Below, piece after piece: positions 16,115 through 23,838 of a DNA stretch of 64,000 nucleotides. The position numbers and the translations under genes were made by a program. Location: contig NZ_AP022575.1 in NCBI RefSeq assembly GCF_010730055.1, forward strand, positions 3,968,001-4,032,000, written 5' to 3'. Every line of letters starts with the position of its first letter. The stretch's first letter is position 1. The notes beneath the pieces were generated by a model that worked only from the letters and a program-made list of their open reading frames with translations, was not told the origin of the DNA and searched no databases. The stretch is from Mycobacterium shinjukuense. GTDB taxonomy: Bacteria > Actinomycetota > Actinomycetes > Mycobacteriales > Mycobacteriaceae.

Positions 16115-16254
16115 CACCGAGATGCCCCCGCTGGGCGGCCGTGGCCACCGTTGTGGCCGCGATGGAACGCACCCACGCCGCACAGGGGATCGGTTGGCGA
16201 CGCCCGCCTAGAACCCGGGGCGTGCGGCATCGTCGGCGTGCTGACCGAATCCAT
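16114..16254 (-). CDS. Small peptide gene (46 residues) at head of the NifS/LuxE/ABC operon
   Basis: ATG 16254 is preceded by GAAGGAG seven bases upstream, one of the best ribosome sites in the region. The stop TGA overlaps the permease ATG. The peptide starts MDSVSTPTMPHAPGSRRASP and continues TDPLCGVGAFHRGHNGGHGR, ending PAGASR. It has a single Cys (residue 25), five Gly and three His in residues 26-39, no hydrophobic segment and net positive charge. It matches no family I know. It could be a ribosomally made precursor modified by the operon, a small regulatory subunit of the transporter, or a leader that only couples translation. The Shine-Dalgarno and stop/start overlap argue that it is translated. 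Confidence 0.6.
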   Translation of the reverse strand: MDSVSTPTMPHAPGSRRASPTDPLCGVGAFHRGHNGGHGRPAGASR

Positions 16255-16520
16255 GAAATCTCCTTCGGCGGTCCCCGCGACCCGACGCCGCCGGAGGCCC
16301 GGATTTGCACACGTCAAGCCCGTAGACGAGGGATCCTGATAAGCCAGGGCATCCGGGTAGGTAGTCGGGTGATCGCAAAGAAAGTTCCCGATGACGTGGC
16401 CCACGCACGCAGGTTGGGGCGACTCGACTGCGTTGTGCGTCCGCAGCGATGTTCGCGGTTGCTATCGCGGCCCATGAGCACGCTGGTAGCTTCCCAGCGC
16501 ACTCCCTACGATCCGACCGA

Positions 16521-16560
16521 AGATCTACTCTGTTCGATATAGATCTACTTTGTTCGATCT
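16521..16560. promoter_or_regulatory. Tandem 20-bp repeat upstream of MT-A70 methyltransferase gene
   Basis: Two head-to-tail 20-mers, AGATCTACTCTGTTCGATAT and AGATCTACTTTGTTCGATCT, differ at three positions and are spaced by two helical turns. Each starts with the palindrome AGATCT. They end 17 bp before ATG 16578, overlapping where the promoter should be. This is a likely operator; the HTH at the C-terminus of the downstream methyltransferase is a possible ligand. Confidence 0.5.
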
Positions 16561-16577
16561 CGGAGGGAGGCAGCGGC

Positions 16578-17453
16578 ATGACCACAAGGGACGGGCGGGC
16601 AAGGCCGCCGCGGGTGGCACCGCTGCGAGACTCCGTCGAACCGCCACCGCTTCCCACCATCGCCGGCGGGTGGAAGACGGTGCTGGCCGACCCACCCTGG
16701 CGGTTCACCAACCGGACTGGCAAGGTCGCACCGGAGCATCGCAGGCTCGATCGCTACTCCACGTTGGATGTTGCCGCGATTTGCAGCATTCCCGTATCAG
16801 ATGTCATCGCTCGCGACTCTCATCTGTACCTGTGGGTTCCCAATGCGTTGCTGCCCGAAGGCCTGCGTGTCATGGAGGCGTGGGGATATCGCTATGTGTC
16901 CAACGTGATCTGGGCGAAGCGACGAAAGGACGGCGGTCCCGATGGCCGCGGCGTCGGGTTCTACTTCCGCAACGTGACCGAGATAATCCTGTTCGGTGTT
17001 CGTGGAAGCATGCGGACCCTGCCGCACGCGAGAAGCCAAGTCAACATGATCGAAACCCGGAAGCGCGAGCATTCGCGCAAGCCAGACGAACAGTATTCGC
17101 TGATCGAGGCGTGCTCGCCCGGGCCCTACCTAGAGTTGTTCGCACGTCACCGGAGACCGGGCTGGACGGTCTGGGGCGATGAAGCGGCGGAGAACGTGAC
17201 GCCGCGCGGTCGTGTGCACAAGGGCTACGCGGGCGGTGCGATTGAGGTGCCGCGCCTGGGCAAGCACGTGCGCCTCGACCCGGCTACCGCCGAGTGTGTC
17301 GGCAAGGAGCTACGCATCCGGTACGAATCCGGCCAGAGCATCCGCCAGATTCGCGATGACACCGGCTACAGCATTACGCGGGTGCGTAGCCTGCTGCGAA
17401 ACGCCGGTACAACCTTCCGAAGTCGCGGTGGGCAGGAAGGCGGGCAGCCGTAA
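16578..17453 (+). CDS. MT-A70 family N6-adenine methyltransferase with C-terminal HTH
   Basis: The protein is 291 residues from ATG 16578, with GGAGGGAGG upstream. The catalytic D-P-P-W is in TVLADPPWRFTNRTG. Other family landmarks are LYLWVPNALLPEGLRVMEAW, NVTEIILFGVRG and LELFARHRRPGWTVWGDEA (SAM-binding end). A C-terminal extension of about 50 residues (LRIRYESGQSIRQIRDDTGY...) reads as a helix-turn-helix. No restriction nuclease is adjacent, so it is an orphan methyltransferase, possibly of phage origin. Fusion to an HTH and the tandem repeat in its promoter suggest sequence-specific targeting or autoregulation. It has no counterpart at this place in M. tuberculosis. Confidence 0.85.
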   Translation: MTTRDGRARPPRVAPLRDSVEPPPLPTIAGGWKTVLADPPWRFTNRTGKVAPEHRRLDRYSTLDVAAICSIPVSDVIARDSHLYLWVPNALLPEGLRVMEAWGYRYVSNVIWAKRRKDGGPDGRGVGFYFRNVTEIILFGVRGSMRTLPHARSQVNMIETRKREHSRKPDEQYSLIEACSPGPYLELFARHRRPGWTVWGDEAAENVTPRGRVHKGYAGGAIEVPRLGKHVRLDPATAECVGKELRIRYESGQSIRQIRDDTGYSITRVRSLLRNAGTTFRSRGGQEGGQP

Positions 17454-17462
17454 GCTCGTGGA

Positions 17463-19397
17463 GTGCACACTGACGGGCCCAGCAGGGGTGCGCGCGTGGC
17501 CGTGCTGGCGGTTGGTTTTCTGGTCCTCTGCGGGGCGGTCGCCGGCTACGGCCTGATCTCTGGCCCCCGCCGCTACGCGCAGGCCGGCAATCCGTACCCC
17601 GGCGCGTTCCTCTGCGCCGCCGAGCCACTCGGATTCTTCCTCGCCTCGCTGTCAGCGGCGTTGTGTCTTGGCGCGCTGGCATTCGTGGTGATCGCAGCGC
17701 GGCCGGAGCCAGACGGCTTGATCGACGCCGCAGCCTTCCGGATTCACCTTGTGGCAGAACGTGTTTCCATCGCCTGGCTGGTGCTTGCGGCAACGATGGT
17801 GGTATTTCAGGCGGCGCACGACTCCGGTGTGGGGCCGGCAAAGGTGCTGGGTAACGCGGCGCTGCCGGACGCCGTCGCCGTCTCCGAGATCGCCCGCGGG
17901 TGGATCGTTTCGGCGATCTGCGCGCTGGTGGTCGCTGTGACGTTGCGCCTGAACACGCGGTGGCTCGGTCACGTCGTGCTGCTGGTTCCCACGGTCGTTG
18001 GTGTGGTGGCGATTGCGGTGACCGGTAATACGGGGCAGGGACCCGACCACGACTACACCACGAGCGCGGCGATCGTGTTCGCGGTTGCGCTGGCCGCGCT
18101 GACCGGGCTCAAGACCGCGGCGGCGTGGACCGCGGCCGTGCCCGGCCGCGCGGTGCTGGTGGTGCAGGTAGTTTGTGGCGGGCTGGTGCTGGCCTACGGG
18201 GCGGTGCTGCTCTATCTCTTGATCCCCGGCTGGGAGATGGGCTCGGATTTCGCCCGCCTTGGTCTGCTGGCGGGGATTCTCGTGGTGCCGGTGTGGTTGG
18301 CCGACTGCTGGGGGTTGGTTGTCCGGCCGCTCGGTGGCGGGAACGCCGTCGCCACGCTGGCCATGATGGCGGCCCTGGCGGCGGTCGCCGCGATGGCCGT
18401 GCAAACCGCGCCGCGGTTCATCACGCACGCGTTCACGGCCTGGGATGTGTTCCTCGGCTACGCGTTGCCGAAACCGCCGACCGTCGTCAACGTGCTGACC
18501 GTGTGGCGCTTTGACGGCTTGGTCGGAACCGTCGGTGTGGTGCTTGCGATCGGGTACGTGGTGGGTTTCGTCGGGTTGCGCCGCCGCGGCAATACCTGGC
18601 CGGTGGGCAGGCTGGTGGCCTGGCTGATCGGTTGCGCCGCGCTGGTGTTCACCAGCGGCTCGGGCATGCGGGCATACGGGTCGGCGATGTTCAGCGTCCA
18701 TATGGCCGAACACATGACGCTGAACATGTTCATTCCGGTGCTGTTGGTTCTGGGCGGCCCGGTGACGCTGGCGCTGCGGGTGTTGCCGGCCGCGGGTAGC
18801 GGAGGGCCGCCCGGGCCTCGCGAGTGGCTGACCTGGCTGCTGCACTCGCGGGTGACGACGTTCTTGTCACATCCCGTCACGGCGTTCGTCCTATTTGTGG
18901 CCTCGCCCTATGTGGTCTATTTCACGCCGCTGTTCGATACCTTGGTCCGCTATCACTGGGGCCATGAGTTCATGGCGATCCATTTCCTGCTGGTCGGGTA
19001 TCTGTTCTATTGGGCGATCATCGGCATCGACCCGGGGCCGCGCCGGCTGCCCTACCCGGGTCGCATCGGGCTGTTGTTCGCGGTGATGCCCTTTCACGCC
19101 TTCTTCGGAATTGCGCTGATGACCATGGCATCACCGGTGGGCGCCACGTTCTACCGTTCGGTCGATCTGCCCTGGTTGCCCAGCATCATCGCCGACCAGC
19201 ATCTCGGCGGTGGAATCGCTTGGAGCTTAACGGAATTGCCGGTCATTGTGGTGATTGTCGCGCTGGTTACCCAGTGGGCGCGCCAAGACCGCAGGATTGC
19301 ATCCCGTGAGGACCGGCATGCCGATAGCGATTACGCCGATGACGAGCTGGAGGCCTACAACGCGATGCTGCGCGAGTTGTCACGGATGCGCCGCTAG
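17463..19397 (+). CDS. Fused CopD-like / cytochrome c oxidase assembly (CtaG_Caa3) membrane protein, Rv0102 ortholog
   Basis: The product is about 644 residues from GTG 17463; GTG 17496, better spaced from AGGGG, is an alternative start. Many membrane spans are visible. The N-terminal half resembles CopD (HLVAERVSIAWLVLAATMVV), and the C-terminal half is a CtaG_Caa3 domain (MFSVHMAEHMTLNMFIPVLL, HFLLVGYLFYWAIIGIDPGP). CtaG_Caa3 proteins help deliver copper to heme-copper oxidases. The stop overlaps the convergent copper-chaperone-like gene by 4 bp, and CtpB follows. It is the first gene of the M. tuberculosis-like backbone in this window. Confidence 0.85.
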   Translation: MHTDGPSRGARVAVLAVGFLVLCGAVAGYGLISGPRRYAQAGNPYPGAFLCAAEPLGFFLASLSAALCLGALAFVVIAARPEPDGLIDAAAFRIHLVAERVSIAWLVLAATMVVFQAAHDSGVGPAKVLGNAALPDAVAVSEIARGWIVSAICALVVAVTLRLNTRWLGHVVLLVPTVVGVVAIAVTGNTGQGPDHDYTTSAAIVFAVALAALTGLKTAAAWTAAVPGRAVLVVQVVCGGLVLAYGAVLLYLLIPGWEMGSDFARLGLLAGILVVPVWLADCWGLVVRPLGGGNAVATLAMMAALAAVAAMAVQTAPRFITHAFTAWDVFLGYALPKPPTVVNVLTVWRFDGLVGTVGVVLAIGYVVGFVGLRRRGNTWPVGRLVAWLIGCAALVFTSGSGMRAYGSAMFSVHMAEHMTLNMFIPVLLVLGGPVTLALRVLPAAGSGGPPGPREWLTWLLHSRVTTFLSHPVTAFVLFVASPYVVYFTPLFDTLVRYHWGHEFMAIHFLLVGYLFYWAIIGIDPGPRRLPYPGRIGLLFAVMPFHAFFGIALMTMASPVGATFYRSVDLPWLPSIIADQHLGGGIAWSLTELPVIVVIVALVTQWARQDRRIASREDRHADSDYADDELEAYNAMLRELSRMRR

Positions 19398-19612
19398 TCG
19401 ACAACGGTGAAGTTACCGACGCCGGTCAACGCCGCCTGAACCTGTTCGCGGGTCAGTTCTACATCGGTCGAAATCCGCACCGTGGATGCGCCGTTGGTGT
19501 CCAGGTCTATGCTGACCGAGCCGACGGGCCCCAGCGCGGTGAGCGCGGTGGTGACGGTCTCCACGCATCCCTGACACTGCAGTCCGTCGACGGAAAAGGT
19601 CTGTTCAGCCAT
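19394..19612 (-). CDS. Heavy-metal-associated (HMA) domain protein, CopZ-like chaperone
   Basis: The protein is 72 residues, a complete single HMA domain. The metal site is GLQCQGCVETV (C-x-x-C). Such proteins carry Cu(I), or less often other soft metals, to P-type ATPases. The gene lies 9 bp downstream of ctpB on the same strand, so it is probably cotranscribed and serves CtpB. Its stop overlaps the end of the convergent CtaG/CopD gene. Confidence 0.85.
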   Translation of the reverse strand: MAEQTFSVDGLQCQGCVETVTTALTALGPVGSVSIDLDTNGASTVRISTDVELTREQVQAALTGVGNFTVVD

Positions 19613-19621
19613 GCGCCGATG

Positions 19622-21859
19622 CTACGGGTGGGAAACAAAATTACGGAGCCGCAGGCTGTTTGACACCACGAAAAACGAGGAAAACGCCATGGCGGCGCCG
19701 GCGATCAGCGGGTTGAGCAGGCCGGCAGCGGCAATCGGGATCGCCGCGACGTTGTAGCCGAAGGCCCAAATCATGTTCAGCCGGATCGTGCGCATGGTCG
19801 CCCGGGCCAGATCCAGTGCCTGCGGCACAATGTGCAAATCGTCGCGCACCAGGATGATGTCGGCCGCGCCGATCGCGACGTCGGTGCCCCGTCCGATCGC
19901 CAGTCCCAAGTCGGCACTCACCAACGCGGGACCGTCGTTGATGCCATCGCCCACCATGGCGACGGTCCGCCCTTGCGCGCGCAGCCGTTGGATCACGTGG
20001 ACCTTGTCTTCGGGCAGCACATCGGCGAAAGCGGTGTCGACGCCGACCTGAGCCGCCACCGCGTCGGCGGCGGGTCGATTGTCGCCGGTGAGCAGGATCG
20101 TCCGCAGCCCGCGTCCACGCAGCGCGGCGACGGCGCCGGCCGCCGAATCCTTGACGGTGTCGGCGATCGTGACAGCGGCACAGGGCGCACCGTCGACAGA
20201 CACGAAAACCACTGTCTCGCCGCGGGACTCGCCTTCGCGGCGGGCGCAGTCCAGGGTGGGGTCGCAGGGTGCGGACCGGGTAATCCAGGATGGCTTGCCG
20301 ACTTCGACGCGGTGGTCATCGACCAGGCCCGACACACCGCACCCGGCAATGCTGGCAAAGTCGCTGACCGGACGTGGATCTGGGGATGCGGCGACGATGG
20401 CCGTGGCCACCGCGTGCTCGGAAGCCGCTTCAACCGCGGCCGCCAAGGCAAGGACGGCGTCGGGGTCCCGGTCGCCGGTCGTCGTCACGGCGCTCACCGT
20501 CAGCTGACCGACCGTCAACGTGCCGGTCTTGTCGAACACCACGGTGTCGATGCCGCGGATGGTTTCCAGTGCCCGGTGACCCTTGATGAAGATCCCCAGC
20601 TGCGCTCCCCGTCCGGAAGCCACCATCATGGCGGTGGGAGTCGCCAGTCCCAGCGCGCACGGGCACGCGATTACCAGCACCCCGAGGGTCACCGCGAAGG
20701 CGCGATCCGCGTCGGCTCCACCGGCAAGCCAGGCCGCACCGGCGAGTCCGGCGATGACGAAAACCACCGGTACGAACACCGCGGCGATGCGATCGGCCAG
20801 GCGCTGCGCGCGGGCCTTTTGCGCCTGCGCCTCCTCGACAAGGCGGACCATCGCGGCGAAGTGGGTGTCGGCGCCGACGGCGGTGGCCTCGATGACCAGG
20901 CGGCCGTCCAGCACCACGGTGCCACCCACCACGGGGAAATCCGGGCAGGCGCGCATCGGCTTGGCCTCACCGGTCATCGTGCTCATGTCGATGAACGCCG
21001 TGCCGTCGACGACGACTCCGTCCGCGGCGATGGTTTCGCCGGGCCGGGTCACAAAGCGCTGCGCCTTCTTGAGTTCGCCCACCGGCATCACCAGCTCCGC
21101 CCCGTCGGCCAGCAACACCGTCACGTTCTTGGCGCCGAGCGCCGCCAGCGCGCGCAGCGCGCCGCCCGCCTTGGATTTTGCGCGTGCTTCGAAGTATCGA
21201 CCCGCAAGAACGAATACCGTGACGCCGGCGGCGACCTCAAGATAGATCGAGTCGCTGTGCAGAATCGCCGGCCAGATTCCGTGCGTCTCCCGGGGCCGCT
21301 GGGCCACCATGACCGTCGACAATGACCAGATGGTGGCGGCCACAATGCCCACCGAGATCAGCGTTTCCATGGACGCGGTCCGGTGGCGTGCGTTGCGCAG
21401 CGCAACCGAATGAAAGGGCCACGCGGCCCACATCACGATCGGGGCCGCCAGGGCCGCCAACACGAATCCCCAGCCGGCGAACCGGGCACCGGGCACGATC
21501 GCGAACATGGTCGACAGGTCGGCCAGCGGCACGAACAACACCGCCGCGACACATAGCCGGCGCAGTAGGCCGCGGGCATGGTCGGCGTCCGGATCTGGTT
21601 GCGCGGCAACGCATTCCTGGTGAGGGGCCGCCCGATAACCGGCCTGCTCGACCACCTCGCACAGCTGGTCGACGGCCATGCCGACGGCGTCGATCGTGGC
21701 GACGCGGGTAGCGAAGTTGACCGAGGCACGCACGCCGGGGATCTTGTTGAGCTTCGTTTCGATGCGGCTTGCGCAGGCCGCACATGACATGCCCGAGACG
21801 TCGAGCTGGACACGCCGCACGGTACTCAGGTCGGGGTCCCGAACCAGTGGAGCCGCCAC
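19622..21859 (-). CDS. ctpB: Cation (copper-type) transporting P1B-ATPase CtpB
   Basis: The protein is 745 residues from GTG 21859, after GGAGGAGGG. The N-terminal HMA domain has GMSCAACASRI. VIACPCALGLATPTAMM is the C-P-C transmembrane metal site. DKTGTLTVGQL holds the phosphorylated Asp, TGEAKP the actuator loop and MVGDGINDGPALVSADLG the hinge. This is the standard architecture of Cu(I)-type P1B-1 ATPases. Position next to the Rv0102 ortholog supports CtpB (Rv0103c) rather than its paralog CtpA. It shares an operon with a CopZ-like chaperone. Confidence 0.9.
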   Translation of the reverse strand: MAAPLVRDPDLSTVRRVQLDVSGMSCAACASRIETKLNKIPGVRASVNFATRVATIDAVGMAVDQLCEVVEQAGYRAAPHQECVAAQPDPDADHARGLLRRLCVAAVLFVPLADLSTMFAIVPGARFAGWGFVLAALAAPIVMWAAWPFHSVALRNARHRTASMETLISVGIVAATIWSLSTVMVAQRPRETHGIWPAILHSDSIYLEVAAGVTVFVLAGRYFEARAKSKAGGALRALAALGAKNVTVLLADGAELVMPVGELKKAQRFVTRPGETIAADGVVVDGTAFIDMSTMTGEAKPMRACPDFPVVGGTVVLDGRLVIEATAVGADTHFAAMVRLVEEAQAQKARAQRLADRIAAVFVPVVFVIAGLAGAAWLAGGADADRAFAVTLGVLVIACPCALGLATPTAMMVASGRGAQLGIFIKGHRALETIRGIDTVVFDKTGTLTVGQLTVSAVTTTGDRDPDAVLALAAAVEAASEHAVATAIVAASPDPRPVSDFASIAGCGVSGLVDDHRVEVGKPSWITRSAPCDPTLDCARREGESRGETVVFVSVDGAPCAAVTIADTVKDSAAGAVAALRGRGLRTILLTGDNRPAADAVAAQVGVDTAFADVLPEDKVHVIQRLRAQGRTVAMVGDGINDGPALVSADLGLAIGRGTDVAIGAADIILVRDDLHIVPQALDLARATMRTIRLNMIWAFGYNVAAIPIAAAGLLNPLIAGAAMAFSSFFVVSNSLRLRNFVSHP

Positions 21860-21927
21860 GGCCCTCCTCCGATCGGCGTAATTGCACCAGTCAGCCTACA
21901 AGTCGCGCACGCGCGGGGACGGGTTCC

Positions 21928-23304
21928 CTATGCCCGGCCGGGTTGGTGCGCCCGGATGAGCGCGTAGAGCCGCCACCGGCCGGGCACACCCTTGAGTTCA
22001 CGCTCGCCGCGGTCGGCGAATCGGTGCCGTGATCCGGCGACGATGTCACGCACCGTCGAGGACACCAGCACCTCGCTGCGCCCCGCCAACGCCGCCACGC
22101 GGGCGCCGATGTGCACCGTCATCCCGGCGACATCACAGCCCGGGGCGCCGCGCACTTCGACCTCACCCGCGTGAATGCCGACCCGGACCTCGATGCCGAG
22201 CGCACCGACCGCGTCGACAATCTCGTCCGCGCAGGCGATCGCGGCACTCGGGCTGGTGAACGTCGCCACGAAGCCATCCCCGGCGGTGTTGACTTCGCGA
22301 CCGCCGAACCGCTGGATTTCGTGGCGGACGAGGTTGTCGTGGTTGTCCAGCAGATCGCGCCACCGGTTGTCGCCGAGGGAGGCGGCGCGTTCGGTGGAGC
22401 CGACGATGTCGGTGAACATGATCGTGGTGAGCACCCGCTCGGCGATGAAGCCGCCGCGCACGCCGGTGATGAACTCCTCGATTTCGTCGAGCAACGCGGC
22501 GGTGTCGCCGACCCAGTACAGCGCATCGGCGCCGGGCAACTCGACAAAGCGCGATCCGGTGATGTGCTCGGCGAGGTAGCGGCCATGCCCGACCGGGACG
22601 AACGTCGCGTCCACCCGGTGCAGGATCAGCGTGGGTGCGCTGATGTGGGCCAGCGAGTCACGCGCATCGACGTCACGCACGGCGTTGATGAAGGCGCGTG
22701 CCATGCTGGGCGACGCCCCCCGGTTGCCCGCCAGATCCCACCACGTGCGGAACGCCTCGTCGCCGGCGACGCTGGGAGCGACGATGCCCAGGACGTCAAA
22801 GCCCCGTTCCACCGCATCCGGCTCGATGCCGACGGTAAGGAAAGGCTCGGCGGTGTTCGACTCGGCTCCGATCTGGTAGTCGGGCGCCCGCAGCGCCCGC
22901 GCGGAGCCGTTGACGATCACCAGGCCGCGGACCCGGTCGGGGTAGTTGGCGGCGAGCACGAGCGCGGTTGTCGAGGTGAAGCCGGACGCGAACAACGTGG
23001 CCCGCTCGCATCCGGCCGCGTCCATGACGGCGATCACGTCCTGGGCCCAGAACCGGGGCCCGAGCCCGTCCAGCGAGGAAACGGGCGAGGACAAGCCCAC
23101 GCCGCGGTGGTCGAACCGGATCACCCGGCTAAACGACGCCAGCCGCCGATGGAAGCGGTACATCGACGGTTCGGCGTCAACCGTGTCGATCGGGATGGAT
23201 GGCCCGGGCACCACGAGTAGGTCGCCGGGGCCGTCCCCGAGGACCTGATAGGCGATGTCGAGGTCGCCGCACTTGGCGTAGCGAGTCCGGGGAGCCTGCG
23301 CCAC
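21928..23304 (-). CDS. Alpha/beta-hydrolase fused to class III adenylyl cyclase (Rv1900c-like)
   Basis: The protein is 458 residues from GTG 23304. Residues about 1-280 are an alpha/beta-hydrolase (FDHRGVGLSSPVSSLDG, ATLFASGFTSTTALV as nucleophile region, APTLILHRVDATFVP); the last 180 are a cyclase domain. The metal-binding Asp residues are present in FTDIVGST and NTAGDGFVATF. The residue that selects adenine, usually Lys before T-x-G-D-G, is Asn (EVNTAGDG), as recalled for M. tuberculosis Rv1900c. The hydrolase nucleophile is ASGFT rather than G-x-S-x-G, so esterase activity is doubtful. It probably makes cAMP in response to a ligand bound by the hydrolase domain. Confidence 0.85.
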   Translation of the reverse strand: MAQAPRTRYAKCGDLDIAYQVLGDGPGDLLVVPGPSIPIDTVDAEPSMYRFHRRLASFSRVIRFDHRGVGLSSPVSSLDGLGPRFWAQDVIAVMDAAGCERATLFASGFTSTTALVLAANYPDRVRGLVIVNGSARALRAPDYQIGAESNTAEPFLTVGIEPDAVERGFDVLGIVAPSVAGDEAFRTWWDLAGNRGASPSMARAFINAVRDVDARDSLAHISAPTLILHRVDATFVPVGHGRYLAEHITGSRFVELPGADALYWVGDTAALLDEIEEFITGVRGGFIAERVLTTIMFTDIVGSTERAASLGDNRWRDLLDNHDNLVRHEIQRFGGREVNTAGDGFVATFTSPSAAIACADEIVDAVGALGIEVRVGIHAGEVEVRGAPGCDVAGMTVHIGARVAALAGRSEVLVSSTVRDIVAGSRHRFADRGERELKGVPGRWRLYALIRAHQPGRA

Positions 23305-23319
23305 GGTTACAGGCTAGTC

Positions 23320-23484
23320 CTACCGCTCCTCCCGGAACTCCACGTGCCGGCGGACAACCGGGTCGTACTTGGTCAGCGTGAGCCGGTCGGGGTTGTTGCG
23401 TCGGTTCTTGCGAGTGACGTAGGTGTATCCGGTGCCCGCGGTGGAACGCAGCTTGACGATCTGCCGAATCTCGTTGCGCGCCAT
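23320..23484 (-). CDS. rpmG: 50S ribosomal protein L33, Cys-free (zinc-independent) form
   Basis: The protein is 54 residues: MARNEIRQIVKLRSTAGTGY, then TYVTRKNRRNNPDRLTLTKY, then DPVVRRHVEFREER. The sequence is clearly L33 but lacks all four zinc-ribbon Cys, so it is the C-minus paralog made when zinc is scarce. ATG 23484 overlaps the stop of rpmB (TGATG), giving coupled translation. Zur-like boxes lie upstream of rpmB. Confidence 0.95.
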   Translation of the reverse strand: MARNEIRQIVKLRSTAGTGYTYVTRKNRRNNPDRLTLTKYDPVVRRHVEFREER

Positions 23485-23732
23485 CAGCTGCGCTGACCGG
23501 ATCGGCCCGGCCGCCGGCGAAGTCGCGCGACGACCGCTTCGATGCCGTCGCGGTCGATGATTTTGATGCCCTTGGCGCTGACCCGCAACGTGATGGAGCG
23601 GTCCTCCGACGGCAAGTAGTAGGTCTTGCGTTGCAGGTTGGGTGACCAGCGCCGCCGGGTGCGGCGGTGCGAGTGTGACACGGCATTGCCGAAACTCACT
23701 GTGCGGCCGGTGACTTGGCAGCGTGCGGACAT
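23484..23732 (-). CDS. rpmB: 50S ribosomal protein L28, zinc-independent form
   Basis: The protein is 82 residues. ARCQVTGRTVSFGNAVSHSH and RTRRRWSPNLQRKTYYLPSE are diagnostic of L28. The C-x-x-C pairs of the zinc form are absent (one lone Cys). AGGAG precedes ATG 23732. The gene is divergent from the cobW-like gene across about 106 bp containing two Zur-like boxes, and it is translationally coupled to rpmG. The position matches Rv0105c of M. tuberculosis. Confidence 0.92.
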   Translation of the reverse strand: MSARCQVTGRTVSFGNAVSHSHRRTRRRWSPNLQRKTYYLPSEDRSITLRVSAKGIKIIDRDGIEAVVARLRRRPGRSGQRS

Positions 23733-23755
23733 GACTGGCTCCTAGCGACCATTAT

Positions 23756-23770
23756 TGAAAATCATTTTCG
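23756..23770. promoter_or_regulatory. Zur-like box 1 (rpmB-proximal)
   Basis: TGAAAATCATTTTCG contains a perfect 13-bp palindrome GAAAATCATTTTC (23757-23769), close to actinobacterial Zur/Fur sites. It lies 24 bp upstream of the rpmB start. Zinc-loaded Zur should repress the rpmB-rpmG transcript from here. Confidence 0.7.
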
Positions 23771-23810
23771 ACAAGCTCGGCAGCACACTGTACCCTGACG
23801 CCAGACTTAA

Positions 23811-23825
23811 TGACAATCGTTTTCA
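23811..23825. promoter_or_regulatory. Zur-like box 2 (cobW-proximal)
   Basis: TGACAATCGTTTTCA is an imperfect palindrome of the same type as box 1, 55 bp away, and ends 13 bp before the cobW-like start. It likely mediates Zur repression of the cobW-rpmE2 transcript. Confidence 0.7.
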
Positions 23826-23838
23826 ATAAGGGGTAGTG

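Noticed and set aside
17652..18845. Minus-strand frame of 397 codons opposite the ctaG/copD gene
   Set aside because: It is a shadow of a strongly conserved membrane protein gene; the product is Gln/Arg/His-rich and low-complexity.
19832..21325. Plus-strand frame of 497 codons opposite ctpB
   Set aside because: It is antisense to clear P-type ATPase motifs and has no independent homology.
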